Assembly: GCF_900111235.1 (NCBI RefSeq)
Contig: NZ_FOJI01000004.1
Location: 217,886 to 281,885 of the forward strand
Reading direction: 5' to 3'
Length of the DNA: 64,000 nt
Source: [Clostridium] fimetarium
GTDB taxonomy: Bacteria; Bacillota; Clostridia; Lachnospirales; Lachnospiraceae
A program made the position numbers and the translations under genes. Positions 35,201 through 43,634 of this stretch are shown here, one piece after another (within the stretch, counting starts at the first letter, position 1; each line of letters starts with the position of its first letter). The notes below the pieces were generated by a model. It had not been told where the DNA came from and did not search any database. It saw nothing but the letters and a program-made list of their open reading frames with translations.

Positions 35201-35707
35201 AACGAAAAATTAGATTTAAATAAGACTTATAAATTAGCATCACACAACTATATGTTAAAGAGTGGTGGTGATGGGTATACAATGTTTAAAAATGACAAAA
35301 TCCTTCAGGATGAAGTAATGATTGATAATCAGGTTCTAATTAACTATATTGGAATTGTGATTGGTGGTAACATTACAAGCTCAGGTATTTATGCAAATCC
35401 ATATGGAGAAGGACGTATTAAAGTAGTATTTGAAAGTGTAGCACCTACATTAGAAAGTGATGGCTATCAAGTCATTCTAAAAGGCGCTGATAAAATAAAG
35501 GTAGTTGTACCTAAATTAGTATATACAGATCCTAATCCTAATGTAAATGAGGATACAGGTATTAATACAGCTGTTAATACAAATGTTATTACAAACGTAA
35601 AAACAGGTGATGATCAGAATATAGTAATTTGGATGATTATTGCTGCAATGTCTGGCATAGTGTGTGTAGGCTTAAACAGAAAAAATATAAAGTCAAAGAG
35701 TAATTAA
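32216..35707 (+). CDS. Secreted choice-of-anchor I / 5'-nucleotidase protein
   Basis: The 1163-residue protein starts at ATG 32216 after GGGAGGG with a signal peptide (PLAMFLAISMILPYTFTATA, cut near residue 28). Residues about 45-540 form a choice-of-anchor I beta-propeller (GCLEIVEYNEVNGYAYGVSG). A metallophosphatase domain follows (LLYTNDAHNAYE, DAGDAIQG, PGNHEFDFG, DGHSHST), then a 5'-nucleotidase C-terminal domain (about 860-1090, NLGDLCADAYRKL and FVNGGGVRAT). The end has VKTGD (about 1127-1131), a hydrophobic stretch and a basic tail, like a variant sortase signal. It would release phosphate from nucleotides or other esters at the cell surface. Confidence 0.92.
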   Translation: MKMQWKKPLAMFLAISMILPYTFTATAESVVTTDQKVIGFNNSANILGMEQIGRYNSGAMSADGGCLEIVEYNEVNGYAYGVSGVKGEIIAIKISDIKNGDKITDLMGTGYNVKNIVTAINATFMYGDITSISISPDGTKLVAAVQHGDYDKNGVVAIFDCNKDGSIGNPKLIETGVQPDMVTFTPDGKKILTADEGEPRTGFGTGIVDPKGSVTIIDAVALTKVAVDFTSYDSKRDELTNAGVVLKKGALPSQDLEPEFITCNNNVAYIDCQEANAVAVLDLSTSEIKNIFSLGTVDYSKVNIDLNKNSTAKYTPQNYENVLGVRMPDGISLSEIGGKTYLLTANEGDSREWGVKSTPSYYINEDSKKLTSIGGVTTDSKVTFLDSSKMDGLDSSKTNLYGSRSYSMFEVTASGLKLVYDSADDFERITAQYLPQYFNASNDSNAADGRSNKKGPEPEYVTVGEVAGKEYAFIGLERVGGVMAYDISNPEKPQFVNYINSRDFSANIKGDVSPEGLCFVPATSSHKPLILAACEVSGTLAAYEIQGKSDAAILLYTNDAHNAYELTTDKSGKVTSLGYSAIADYKKTLINNGCKVTLIDAGDAIQGTTIGTLSKGEYIAQIMDKVGYDIAVPGNHEFDFGMSNFLSLASKVKYKYLSCNFIDLKTNKTVFDPYKIVEYNGYKVAYIGISTPETFTKSTPSYFQDEKGNYIYSFAEGNNGQALYSTVQSSIDKAKAEKADYIVAVGHVGTDPSSSPWTSKEIISNTTGIDAFIDGHSHSTIAQEICTDKAGAKVILSSTGTKLAALGQITIKANGTISSELITSYTKQDQEMLDFISGIKANFADLEKTVVAKTEVNLVVNDPVTGKRMIRNQETNLGDLCADAYRKLLGADIAFVNGGGVRATINAGNITYGDIIAVHPYGNVACLIEATGQQILDALELGSKAAPDAESGGFLQVSGLSYEINTNIDTSVITNDKGEFVKVNGAYRVNNVKVGNEKLDLNKTYKLASHNYMLKSGGDGYTMFKNDKILQDEVMIDNQVLINYIGIVIGGNITSSGIYANPYGEGRIKVVFESVAPTLESDGYQVILKGADKIKVVVPKLVYTDPNPNVNEDTGINTAVNTNVITNVKTGDDQNIVIWMIIAAMSGIVCVGLNRKNIKSKSN

Positions 35708-35742
35708 TAGCGTCAACTTTATAAAAAAATCATAAAAACAAG

Positions 35743-35783
35743 ATAGAACGTATGCTATTATTTGTAGTGTATGTTCTATTTTT
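35743..35783 (+). terminator. Terminator after the surface nucleotidase gene
   Basis: ATAGAACGTATGC pairs with GTGTATGTTCTAT through three G-U pairs, followed by a five-T run. Confidence 0.75.
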
Positions 35784-35888
35784 GTATTCTGTTATATTCT
35801 ATAGAATCTCGTTAGTTTCATAAAAAACAATGGTATATTTAAATCCTTGAAATTCACAATATTTAGGGTTATATTAATATTGGGATAA

Positions 35889-36119
35889 ATTATAAACGAA
35901 TTAATCAAATCAAACTTCGTTTCTGCAATATTAAGTACGATTTTTAGTGCGGGAGCAGTTTTTGGAATTGGATCATCTATTTTTAGTGTTTATTCAAGAA
36001 GCTATGAAATTGCTATTGTATTTGGCGCGATAGGTCTTGTTTTTTTAATGATTGAGATTTATTTATTTTATTTAGTAATTAAAAACGATAAAAGCAAAAG
36101 GACAAAAAATAATAGTTGA
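35889..36119 (+). pseudogene. Two-span membrane protein frame without start codon
   Basis: An open frame bounded by TAA at 35886-35888 and TGA at 36117-36119 encodes NELIKSNFVSAILSTIFSAG, then two hydrophobic segments and a basic tail KNDKSKRTKNNS. No ATG, GTG or TTG occurs before the first hydrophobic segment, and no ribosome binding site is seen. It is probably a decayed small membrane protein; use of a rare ATT start is the alternative. The rest of the gap 35784-36166 shows nothing else. Confidence 0.35.
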
Positions 36120-36166
36120 TAACAAGTGATTCATAAAGCACGCACATCAACTAGGAGGTAAAAACA

Positions 36167-37819
36167 ATGATAAGAACATTTAATACACATAAAATACGTA
36201 CAAGTACTGAGCTAGACGGATTTTGGAAAATAAAAAATCCTCAAACAAAAAAAGAATATGAGTTACTTGTCCCTGGTGGGGCAGAAGCCATTATGGAATT
36301 GCAGAATTTTCAAGGAGTTCTTCAATATTATCGCGAGTTTGAGCTAGAACAGGAACAGAATATGCTATTTACGTTTCATGGAGTTAGCTTCTGGGCAACA
36401 GTGTTCTTAGATGAGGTGGAAATTGCAAGGCACTATAACGCATTTACTGCATTTACGGCCTTTGTACCAAGTATTAAAGCAGGGAATCATGTGCTACGCG
36501 TTGAGGTGGATAATCGTTTTAGTGAGGCGTCCTCATTACACATTCCCAATGACTATTTTTCTTATAACGCAATTAACAGACCAGTGCAGATGGATGTGGT
36601 GGGAAATGAATGGATCGAATATGTCCATGCTACACCGTTGGAAAAAAATAATGGTTGGGAAGTTCAAGTTACGGGACAAATACATTCACTGCAGTTGCAG
36701 CAAGGGATGATGGCTGAAATTGAAATTGATGGAATAAAGGAAATGACACAGATAGCTGTTGATGGCAGTTTTGTGACAACGATAGAATTGAAAAAGGCTA
36801 CGTCTTGGAGTCCGCAAACACCAAATTTATATTTTGTCACGACACATCTACTCAAAGATGGCGTTATTGTAGATGATTTAATTGAGCGAACCGGTTTTCG
36901 TTCCGTTAAAGTGAGTGATGGGAAAATTTTATTAAATGATAAGCCAGTTTTTCTTAAGGGCTTTTGTCGCCATGAGGATGCTCCTATATGGGGTAATGCG
37001 CTTCCATTTGAGATGATGGTACATGATATTGATATTTTAAAACATTTGAATTGCAATTCTGTTCGTACTTCTCATTATCCAAATGATCAGCGTTTTTTGG
37101 ATTTGTGCGATGAACAGGGAATTTTGGTGTGGGAAGAAAACCATGCGCGTGGTCTGAGCGAACAGGATATGCAAAACCCATCATTTAAAATTCAGTGCAA
37201 GGAATGTAATGAGGAAATGGTCCTCCAGCATTATAATCACCCATCTATCTATGTTTGGGGGATTTTAAATGAATGTGCGAGTGATACGCCTTATGGACGG
37301 GAATGTTATGCAGAGCAATTTGCACAGATACGAGCACTTGACCAAACAAGACCGTTAACATTTGCATCATGCAAATTCTTTACCGATATTTGCTTGGATC
37401 TTGTAGATATTGTCTCGATGAATCTATATGCGGGTTGGTACCATGATACACCTCCCCAAATTTACGTGAAGCAAATTTCGGAATGGGTGAAGCGTGTAGG
37501 TGGACAGAATAAGCCACTGATTATCAGTGAATTTGGAGCAGGCGCTATCTATGGATTTCATGATTACCTTGGCCGTATCAAATGGAGTGAGGAACGACAG
37601 GCTGATTTGTTGGAAGAGCAAATAACAGCTTATTTGAATGATCCGGATGTTCAGGGCTTGTATATATGGCAGTTGACTGACTGCAAGGTATGCGAGTCGT
37701 GGGCGGAAAAAAGACCGAAATGTGAAAATAACAAAGGCGTTGTTGATCGATACCGCAGGCCAAAGATGGCGTATGAATGTGTGAAAAAACTATTTGAAAG
37801 TAAGGATAAGATAAGATAA
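36167..37819 (+). CDS. Glycoside hydrolase family 2 protein, beta-glucuronidase-like
   Basis: The 550-residue enzyme has the GH2 order: sugar-binding domain (about 15-145), immunoglobulin-like domain (150-250) and TIM barrel (250-545). The acid/base is E369 in GILNEC and the nucleophile is E455 in ISEFGAG. N521 and K523 in ENNKGVVDRYRRPK match the NxK motif that binds the carboxylate in beta-glucuronidases, so a uronic acid substrate is likely. There is no signal peptide, so it acts on imported sugars. CTAGGAGG precedes the ATG. Confidence 0.9.
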   Translation: MIRTFNTHKIRTSTELDGFWKIKNPQTKKEYELLVPGGAEAIMELQNFQGVLQYYREFELEQEQNMLFTFHGVSFWATVFLDEVEIARHYNAFTAFTAFVPSIKAGNHVLRVEVDNRFSEASSLHIPNDYFSYNAINRPVQMDVVGNEWIEYVHATPLEKNNGWEVQVTGQIHSLQLQQGMMAEIEIDGIKEMTQIAVDGSFVTTIELKKATSWSPQTPNLYFVTTHLLKDGVIVDDLIERTGFRSVKVSDGKILLNDKPVFLKGFCRHEDAPIWGNALPFEMMVHDIDILKHLNCNSVRTSHYPNDQRFLDLCDEQGILVWEENHARGLSEQDMQNPSFKIQCKECNEEMVLQHYNHPSIYVWGILNECASDTPYGRECYAEQFAQIRALDQTRPLTFASCKFFTDICLDLVDIVSMNLYAGWYHDTPPQIYVKQISEWVKRVGGQNKPLIISEFGAGAIYGFHDYLGRIKWSEERQADLLEEQITAYLNDPDVQGLYIWQLTDCKVCESWAEKRPKCENNKGVVDRYRRPKMAYECVKKLFESKDKIR

Positions 37820-37873
37820 ACAAAATTCAGAATTATTAGTGTAAAACAATAGTTTATAAAAGGAGATATTACG

Positions 37874-38614
37874 ATGAATGAAACAATCAAATCGATTCAA
37901 AATCACAGATCAATTCGAAAATTTACGGATAAACAATTAGAGGAATCGGTCATAGATCAAATTATAAAATCTGCGCAGTCTATGCCAAACTCTATTAATG
38001 GGCAGCAGACTTCTATTATTGTAGTTAGAGATAAGGAAAGAAAAGCAAAGCTTGCTGAATTAGCAGGCGGACAGCCTTGGATTGATGCGGCTCCAGTATT
38101 TTTGGTCTTTGTTATGGATTTTTATAAGACGAACTTGGCTGCTCAAAAGAATCATCTCAATCAGTTGATTCATGAGAGTGTAGAAGGAACTATTGTTGGG
38201 ACATTTGATGGAGGCCTTGCTATGGGTGGAGCATTGATTGCAGCGGAGTCAATGGGCCTTGGCGTCGTACCGATTGGTGGGATCCGACAAAATCCAGCTG
38301 AAGTAATTGAACTTTTGAAATTACCAGAGTATACCTACCCACTTGCTGGACTGGCCATTGGTTATCCTAAGGACCATTCACAAAAAAAACCACGCCTTCC
38401 ATTTGAAACATTTAAGCATGAAGAAACATATAACAAAGAGGGATTAATGGAAGCAATTGATGAGTATGATCATACAATGGAGCAGTATCACAACGAAATT
38501 GGAAGAGAGCAGGGAGTAAACTGGAGTGGTTACACTGCAAATATCTATCAACATGTATATTATCCAAAAGTTTATCCAACGATGAAAGACCAAAACTTTC
38601 AAAACGATAAGTAA
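37874..38614 (+). CDS. NfsA-type nitroreductase family oxidoreductase
   Basis: The 246-residue protein begins with HRSIRKFTDKQLEESVIDQI and has the FMN-binding SMPNSINGQQTSIIVV and GLGVVPIGGIRQNP segments of the NfsA/FRP branch, with the long C-terminal extension. It would reduce flavin, quinone or nitro compounds with NAD(P)H as a cytoplasmic homodimer. AAAGGAG precedes the ATG. Confidence 0.93.
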   Translation: MNETIKSIQNHRSIRKFTDKQLEESVIDQIIKSAQSMPNSINGQQTSIIVVRDKERKAKLAELAGGQPWIDAAPVFLVFVMDFYKTNLAAQKNHLNQLIHESVEGTIVGTFDGGLAMGGALIAAESMGLGVVPIGGIRQNPAEVIELLKLPEYTYPLAGLAIGYPKDHSQKKPRLPFETFKHEETYNKEGLMEAIDEYDHTMEQYHNEIGREQGVNWSGYTANIYQHVYYPKVYPTMKDQNFQNDK

Positions 38615-38681
38615 CCGTGGGGAAATAACTAGTGACGACTATCTTCCAACAGATAGGAAAGATTTTACATTGTAATTTATC

Positions 38682-38715
38682 AATCCCAGCAAACATCTAA
38701 TTTGCTGGGATTTTT
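38682..38715. terminator. Bidirectional terminator between convergent genes
   Basis: AATCCCAGCAAA and TTTGCTGGGATT form a perfect 12-bp stem with loop CATCTAA; T-runs or A-runs on both sides let it serve the nitroreductase gene and the AraC gene that converge here. Confidence 0.9.
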
Positions 38716-38736
38716 AATACACATTAGAAAATGAAA

Positions 38737-39594
38737 TTATATAATTGTCCTGATATCTTTCGGTGGCATATCGAATTTCCTTATAAATGCTCGATAAAAA
38801 GTGGTGTAATTTTTAAAACCACTTTGAAAACAAGCTTCCGTTATTGATATTCCATTTTGAATTAGTCTTTTTGAGATAAATAAACGTTTTTCGCTAATAT
38901 AATTGCCTATTGTATATCCAGTTTCAGCTTTAAATAAGTGCATTAGGTAAGAGCGATTTAAGAAAAAATAACTAGAGATTGAATCAATTGAAATATCATC
39001 GCTTAGATGAACAATAATGTAATTCATAATATCTAGAACGGTTTTATTAGCAATAGTAGCATTTAAGTAAATAATATCTTCATCGATAACTGCTCGATTT
39101 ATCCAAATCAGAAATTCGGTAAAGACCACTTGTTGATAAAGTTGGTGTGCATACTCAGTACTTTGAAAAGATTTTCCTAATTCAAGTATTGAAGTGTATA
39201 ATCTTGTTTTTGAAATATCCTTTATTCGTATTAAGCTGGAGCGAAGTTCGAGTGCTTTGGAAAAACAATGAAACAAATCATAATCTTCATTTTTATAATC
39301 TTCAAAAAATTTAGAAGATAAGTAAATGATTATTCGTTCATATGGTGTTTCATCATGAATGATGGGTCTATGAATTTCGCCCGCATTCACCAACACAATA
39401 TCATAAGGCTTAAGATGATAAGTCTTTCCTTCCACTTGATAGCTGACATTTCCACTGATAAAAATAAGAACCTTATGAAAATCATGATAATGAAAATTGA
39501 ATTCTTTGGGTTCTAAATCAATTAAATGAAAAAAATGAATATTACTATTTAAGTATCCTGTTTTTGCACATGCATTATTAGATTCAATATCCAT
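38737..39594 (-). CDS. AraC family transcriptional regulator
   Basis: The 285-residue protein has an N-terminal cupin-like sensor domain (FNFHYHDFHKVLIFISGNVS, then VEGKTYHLKPYDIVLVNAGE) and a C-terminal double HTH (SIDSISSYFFLNRSYLMHLF and ITEACFQSGFKNYTTFYRAF). It is divergent from the GH26 gene, 232 bp away, and so probably regulates that mannanase in response to a sugar. Confidence 0.93.
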   Translation of the reverse strand: MDIESNNACAKTGYLNSNIHFFHLIDLEPKEFNFHYHDFHKVLIFISGNVSYQVEGKTYHLKPYDIVLVNAGEIHRPIIHDETPYERIIIYLSSKFFEDYKNEDYDLFHCFSKALELRSSLIRIKDISKTRLYTSILELGKSFQSTEYAHQLYQQVVFTEFLIWINRAVIDEDIIYLNATIANKTVLDIMNYIIVHLSDDISIDSISSYFFLNRSYLMHLFKAETGYTIGNYISEKRLFISKRLIQNGISITEACFQSGFKNYTTFYRAFIRKFDMPPKDIRTII

Positions 39595-39826
39595 AAACTG
39601 TCACCTCGACTCATTTATAAATCATTATCATTATATTATTATATTGAACTGATTTTCTTGAATTGATTATACAGCACTATATGCAATAAATATAGCATAA
39701 CTTTAATGTTAGGTTGATTTGTGATTGCAAAATATTAATTAAATAGTATATTTATTTAATAGAGTTAAGAAGGTTAATTGCACAATGATGATACAGCAAA
39801 AAAAGATAAATGGAGGTTACAATATA

Positions 39827-40795
39827 ATGGATCCAGTAAATAAAAATGCAACGAAGGAAGCAAGAACGCTATTGGCATATTTGTATGAAATCGCGGGTAA
39901 AGCCATTATTACCGGACAGCATACGCAGACCAATCCAATGGAGGAGATTTCCTATTTAAAAAAAGTCACAGGTAAGGAACCGAAGCTACGTGGATTTGAA
40001 TTGCTAGGGTATTCTCCAAACATTAATTTTGACGATGCATCACAAGCTTGTTTAACTGAGGTTTATGAAAATCAAGGGACGGCAGAAACTGCGTTGCAAT
40101 GGGCAAAGGAAAATGATGGTATTGTAACATTTACGTTTCATTGGTTCTCGCCAGTTGGTGGTAGAGATAAAAGTTTCTATGCAAAACATACAGATTTTAA
40201 TCCAGACAGAATACTAATCCCCAATACACTGGAGGAAAAAGCATTTTATCGTGATATGGATGTGATTGCAGAGATATTAGAGATGTTTGCAAAAGAACAG
40301 ATTCCTATTCTTTGGAGACCGTTTCACGAAGCGGATGGGAAATGGTTTTGGTGGGGCAGAAATGGTCACTCCACTGGCAGAGAGTTGTATAAAAAAATGT
40401 ATGATTATTATGTAAATGAAAAGCACCTTGATCATTTGATATGGGTATGGAATTCGCCTGTAAAAGAAGGGTATCCGGGAGATGAATATGTGGATGTTAT
40501 TTCCAGGGATGTTTATATTAAGAAGGACGAAGAAAGTCTGGAGGGGCAGTCCAGACGATCTATAGAAACGGATTATAAGAAAGAGTATGAGGAACTGACT
40601 CAGATTACTGATGCACCCAAGGTATGTGCGCTGGCAGAGGTGGATGTAATACCTGATGCGTCAATGCTCGCACAAAGTCATATACCTTGGGCATATTATA
40701 TGACATGGTCGAAGGAGTTCTGTCTCACGCAGAATTATAATACAATAGAACATACAAGGAAGATGTATGAAAGTGACTACTCCGTTTCCTTATGA
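39827..40795 (+). CDS. Glycoside hydrolase family 26 protein (beta-mannanase type)
   Basis: The 322-residue enzyme matches GH26: GKAIITGQHTQTNPMEEISY early on, TFTFHWFSPVGG, acid/base E168 in LWRPFHEADGKWFWWG and probable nucleophile E271 in CALAEVDVIPD. It has no signal peptide, so it would act inside the cell on short manno-oligosaccharides. GGAGG ten bases before ATG 39827 supports this start; an ATG at 39785 in the same frame has a weaker site. The gap that follows (40796-41071) holds nothing I recognise. Confidence 0.92.
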   Translation: MDPVNKNATKEARTLLAYLYEIAGKAIITGQHTQTNPMEEISYLKKVTGKEPKLRGFELLGYSPNINFDDASQACLTEVYENQGTAETALQWAKENDGIVTFTFHWFSPVGGRDKSFYAKHTDFNPDRILIPNTLEEKAFYRDMDVIAEILEMFAKEQIPILWRPFHEADGKWFWWGRNGHSTGRELYKKMYDYYVNEKHLDHLIWVWNSPVKEGYPGDEYVDVISRDVYIKKDEESLEGQSRRSIETDYKKEYEELTQITDAPKVCALAEVDVIPDASMLAQSHIPWAYYMTWSKEFCLTQNYNTIEHTRKMYESDYSVSL

Positions 40796-41071
40796 GGGTT
40801 ATCGTAAACAGGAAGGTTTCTATAATCGTAAATCAAATTATTGGGTCCGTAATGCAATTGCAGGATATAGAAGAAGCTTGTAATGATGTATTTTATGTAT
40901 CTTATAAACATAATTAAATAAATAAAATCCACTAAAAACTTAATATATTTGCGTAAAACTCGAAAAAGAGTTATATTTATTAAGTAGCAGAATAAATGTA
41001 TTGTGTAAAGACGCCAAAATTATGGGTGGCTCTTTCATTGACAATACGAAAATATAAGGAGGATTTAGGCT

Positions 41072-42712
41072 ATGGGTTATGCAAAACAAAATGATGTATT
41101 AGGAACAGCAAACAGGGGAAATCCTGCAGAATCAGGTCTATGCACTTTGTGTCGTGCAGACTGTACCGGTAGGTGTGAAACATTTTTATCCAGCTTAAAA
41201 GGAAGAAAAATGTTGTATCCAAGAGATTTTGGTACCGTAACAGCAGGTAGTTCAAATGTAAACCATTTGGGTGTCTGCTACAATAATTTGAGAATTCAAG
41301 GGTTTAATTATGGGGCGCAAGGTATGCCTGATCGTTTATCTAACAGTGCAGATGATTGTATTTTCCCTAATGTTAATCTTGAGACAGAATTTGGCAGCGA
41401 AGTAAAAACAAAAGTAAAAATACCTATTATGACGGGCGCACTTGGATCAACTTTTATTGCAGCTAAGTATTGGGAATCATTTGCAGTTGGGGCTGCACTA
41501 GTTGGTATTCCTATTGTTGTTGGAGAAAATGTTGTTGGTATTGATAAGCAAGCAGTAATTGAAAAAGGAAAGATTATAAAAGCACCTGAATTAGATCGTC
41601 GTATTGAGACTTATTTAAAGTATTATGACGGATATGGTGCGATTATTGTACAGATGAATGTTGAAGATACACGCAATGGTGTCGCAGAATATATAATTGA
41701 AAAATATGGAGATCAGGTAATCATTGAATTAAAATGGGGACAGGGTGCAAAAGATATCGGTGGTGAAATACAGGTATCAAGTTTGGACTATGCAACATTT
41801 TTACATAATCGTGGTTACATTGTTGATCCAGATCCAACAAAACCAGAAGTGGTACAAGCTTTTGAACATGGTTCAATCAAGTCGTTTGCAAGACATAGTA
41901 GACTAGGATACACAAATTTAAACAACTACGAGCAAGTGAAAGAAGATTTTTATGCGGCAGTAGCTTATCTAAGAGGCTTGGGCTATAAACGAATCACTTT
42001 GAAAACAGGTTCATATGGTATGGAAGCATTGGCGATGTCAATTAAGTTTGCATCTGAAATGAAACTGGATTTGTTGACAATTGATGGATCAGGCGGCGGA
42101 ACAGGAATGAGTCCTTGGAATATGATGGAAACATGGGGCGTGCCTTCTCTAAATCTTCATGCTAAGGCATATGAGTATGCTAGTATTTTGGCAGCACAAG
42201 GACTTAAAGTTGTTGATTTAGCATTTGCTGGTGGACTTGCTAGAGAAGATCATATTTTTAAAGCGTTGTCATTAGGCGCTCCTTATACAAAATTGATTTG
42301 TATGGGAAGAGCTTTGATGATTCCAGCATTTGTTGGAGCTAATATTGAGGGTGTACTTTATCCTGATAGAAGAGAACGTGTAAATGGAAACTGGGATGCA
42401 ATTCCAGCTTCTCTTTCAAAGGAATTTGGAGTTTCAGCTGAAGAACTTTTTGCAGGGTACTATGATGTACAAAAGAAAGTTGGAGCAGATGATATGAAGA
42501 ATATTCCATTAGGTGCTATGGGCGTATGGACTCTTGCTGATAAATTGGCAGCAGGACTTCAACAATTGATGGCTGGTGCTAGGAAATTCTCAGTAAGTGA
42601 AATTTCTAGAACAGATATATTCTCAGCCAATAGAGAAACTGAAAGAGAAACAAAAATTCCATTTATGACTGACTATAACGATGATTTAGCACATAAAATT
42701 TTGAATTCATAA
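41072..42712 (+). CDS. FMN-binding glutamate synthase family protein
   Basis: The 546-residue protein has a short cysteine cluster at the N-terminus (CTLCRADCTGRCETF, residues 24-38) that may bind iron or an iron-sulphur centre, then a TIM barrel like the FMN domain of glutamate synthase: IKWGQGAKDIGGEI-like text (ELKWGQGAKDIGGEIQ), TIDGSGGGTGMSPWN and VVDLAFAGGLAREDHIFKAL. There is no amidotransferase domain. Stand-alone proteins of this kind are common in Clostridia with uncertain substrate. AAGGAGG precedes the ATG. Confidence 0.88.
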   Translation: MGYAKQNDVLGTANRGNPAESGLCTLCRADCTGRCETFLSSLKGRKMLYPRDFGTVTAGSSNVNHLGVCYNNLRIQGFNYGAQGMPDRLSNSADDCIFPNVNLETEFGSEVKTKVKIPIMTGALGSTFIAAKYWESFAVGAALVGIPIVVGENVVGIDKQAVIEKGKIIKAPELDRRIETYLKYYDGYGAIIVQMNVEDTRNGVAEYIIEKYGDQVIIELKWGQGAKDIGGEIQVSSLDYATFLHNRGYIVDPDPTKPEVVQAFEHGSIKSFARHSRLGYTNLNNYEQVKEDFYAAVAYLRGLGYKRITLKTGSYGMEALAMSIKFASEMKLDLLTIDGSGGGTGMSPWNMMETWGVPSLNLHAKAYEYASILAAQGLKVVDLAFAGGLAREDHIFKALSLGAPYTKLICMGRALMIPAFVGANIEGVLYPDRRERVNGNWDAIPASLSKEFGVSAEELFAGYYDVQKKVGADDMKNIPLGAMGVWTLADKLAAGLQQLMAGARKFSVSEISRTDIFSANRETERETKIPFMTDYNDDLAHKILNS

Positions 42713-42763
42713 ATAGCTACGTTAAGTTTCGAAGAAATGGGTTTTCCTAAAATGATTATAGAT

Positions 42764-42801
42764 AAAACATCCCGCAAGCCTAGTGTTTGCGGGATGTTTT
42801 T
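42764..42801 (+). terminator. Terminator after the glutamate-synthase-like gene
   Basis: AAAACATCCCGCAA and TTGCGGGATGTTTT form a perfect 14-bp stem with a nine-base loop and end in T-rich sequence. Confidence 0.93.
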
Positions 42802-42815
42802 ATTTAATTATATAG

Positions 42816-42962
42816 ATATTTTTGCACCATGGCTCTGAGTGGTTTTGCGAGGTGGATGAAGCTGGGAAACCAAGTACTGGAAAGCCAATCGTTGAATTGT
42901 GGAAATGCCCATATCATAATGGGAGAATGTTTTTTGAGATGATAAGAAGATTGACAGCGTAA
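42816..42962 (+). pseudogene. C-terminal stump of an AGE family epimerase
   Basis: The frame ending at TAA 42960-42962 encodes HHGSEWFCEVDEAGKPSTGK followed by PIVELWKCPYHNGRMFFEMI. The WFxxVDxxG and WKCPYHNGRM blocks are the end of N-acylglucosamine 2-epimerase and cellobiose/mannobiose 2-epimerase proteins. The first 85 percent of the gene is gone and an in-frame TAG lies just upstream at 42811. Mannobiose 2-epimerase would fit the GH26 mannanase nearby. Confidence 0.8.
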
Positions 42963-42987
42963 GTAGAATATAATATTACAATTTATT

Positions 42988-43024
42988 AATTCCAACAAAC
43001 ATAACGTTTGCTGGAATTATTTTT
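42988..43024 (+). terminator. Terminator after the epimerase stump
   Basis: AATTCCAACAAAC pairs with GTTTGCTGGAATT around ATAAC with one mismatch, followed by ATTTTT. It probably belonged to the lost epimerase gene. Confidence 0.8.
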
Positions 43025-43170
43025 CGCATAACCATCCCTAAATTGTAGACATTTTAATTGAGTCTCCAATAGATGGGTAATATTTAAAATGAAATGAAGT
43101 TAATATACAAGGTGGAATCAAGGTAATATATCTTAATGAAATTAAGATAACACATAAGATAAAATTAATG

Positions 43171-43223
43171 TTGACATTTCTTCTCGCAAGTGTATAATAC
43201 TGTATATGAATAAGATATACAGT
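43171..43223 (+). promoter_or_regulatory. Promoter and operator of the second YtrA-type module
   Basis: TTGACA (43171-43176) and TATAAT (43193-43198) are 16 bp apart. Directly after the -10, ACTGTATAT (43199-43207) and ATATACAGT (43215-43223) form perfect 9-bp inverted arms with a seven-base spacer. The position just after the -10 fits repression. Confidence 0.92.
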
Positions 43224-43250
43224 GATACACACTTGGAAGAAGGTAGAGCA

Positions 43251-43631
43251 GTGAGGGTGATAATTAGCAATAATAGTGAAGTGCCAATATACCAACAAAT
43301 CAAAAATCAGATTAAAGATGAAATTTTGAAAGGAAATCTTACGGATGGAGAGCTGTTACCCTCCATTAGGCACCTCGCTAATGAAACAGGCGTTAGTGTT
43401 TTGACAAGTAAAAGAGCTTATGATGAACTAGGGCAAGAGGGTTATATTAATGGCGTGCAAGGGAAAGGATTTTTTGTCGCGGCACAGAATATGGATATAC
43501 TGAGGGAAGGAAAAATAAAAGAAGTTGAAAATAAATTTTTGGAAGCATTTAAAATAGCAGAAATGATAGATATAAGTAATGAAGATTTGAAGACGATGTT
43601 TGAAATATTATTACAAGATAAAGGGAGATAG
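43251..43631 (+). CDS. GntR family regulator, YtrA subfamily
   Basis: The 126-residue protein, the same length as its paralogue at 29120, starts MRVIISNNSEVPIYQQIKNQ at GTG 43251 after GAAGGTAG. It has LPSIRHLANETGVSVLTSKR as recognition helices and GVQGKGFFVAAQ as the wing. An upstream ATG at 43206 lies inside the operator and is not used. It should repress the ABC exporter genes that follow. Confidence 0.93.
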   Translation: MRVIISNNSEVPIYQQIKNQIKDEILKGNLTDGELLPSIRHLANETGVSVLTSKRAYDELGQEGYINGVQGKGFFVAAQNMDILREGKIKEVENKFLEAFKIAEMIDISNEDLKTMFEILLQDKGR

Positions 43632-43634
43632 TAT

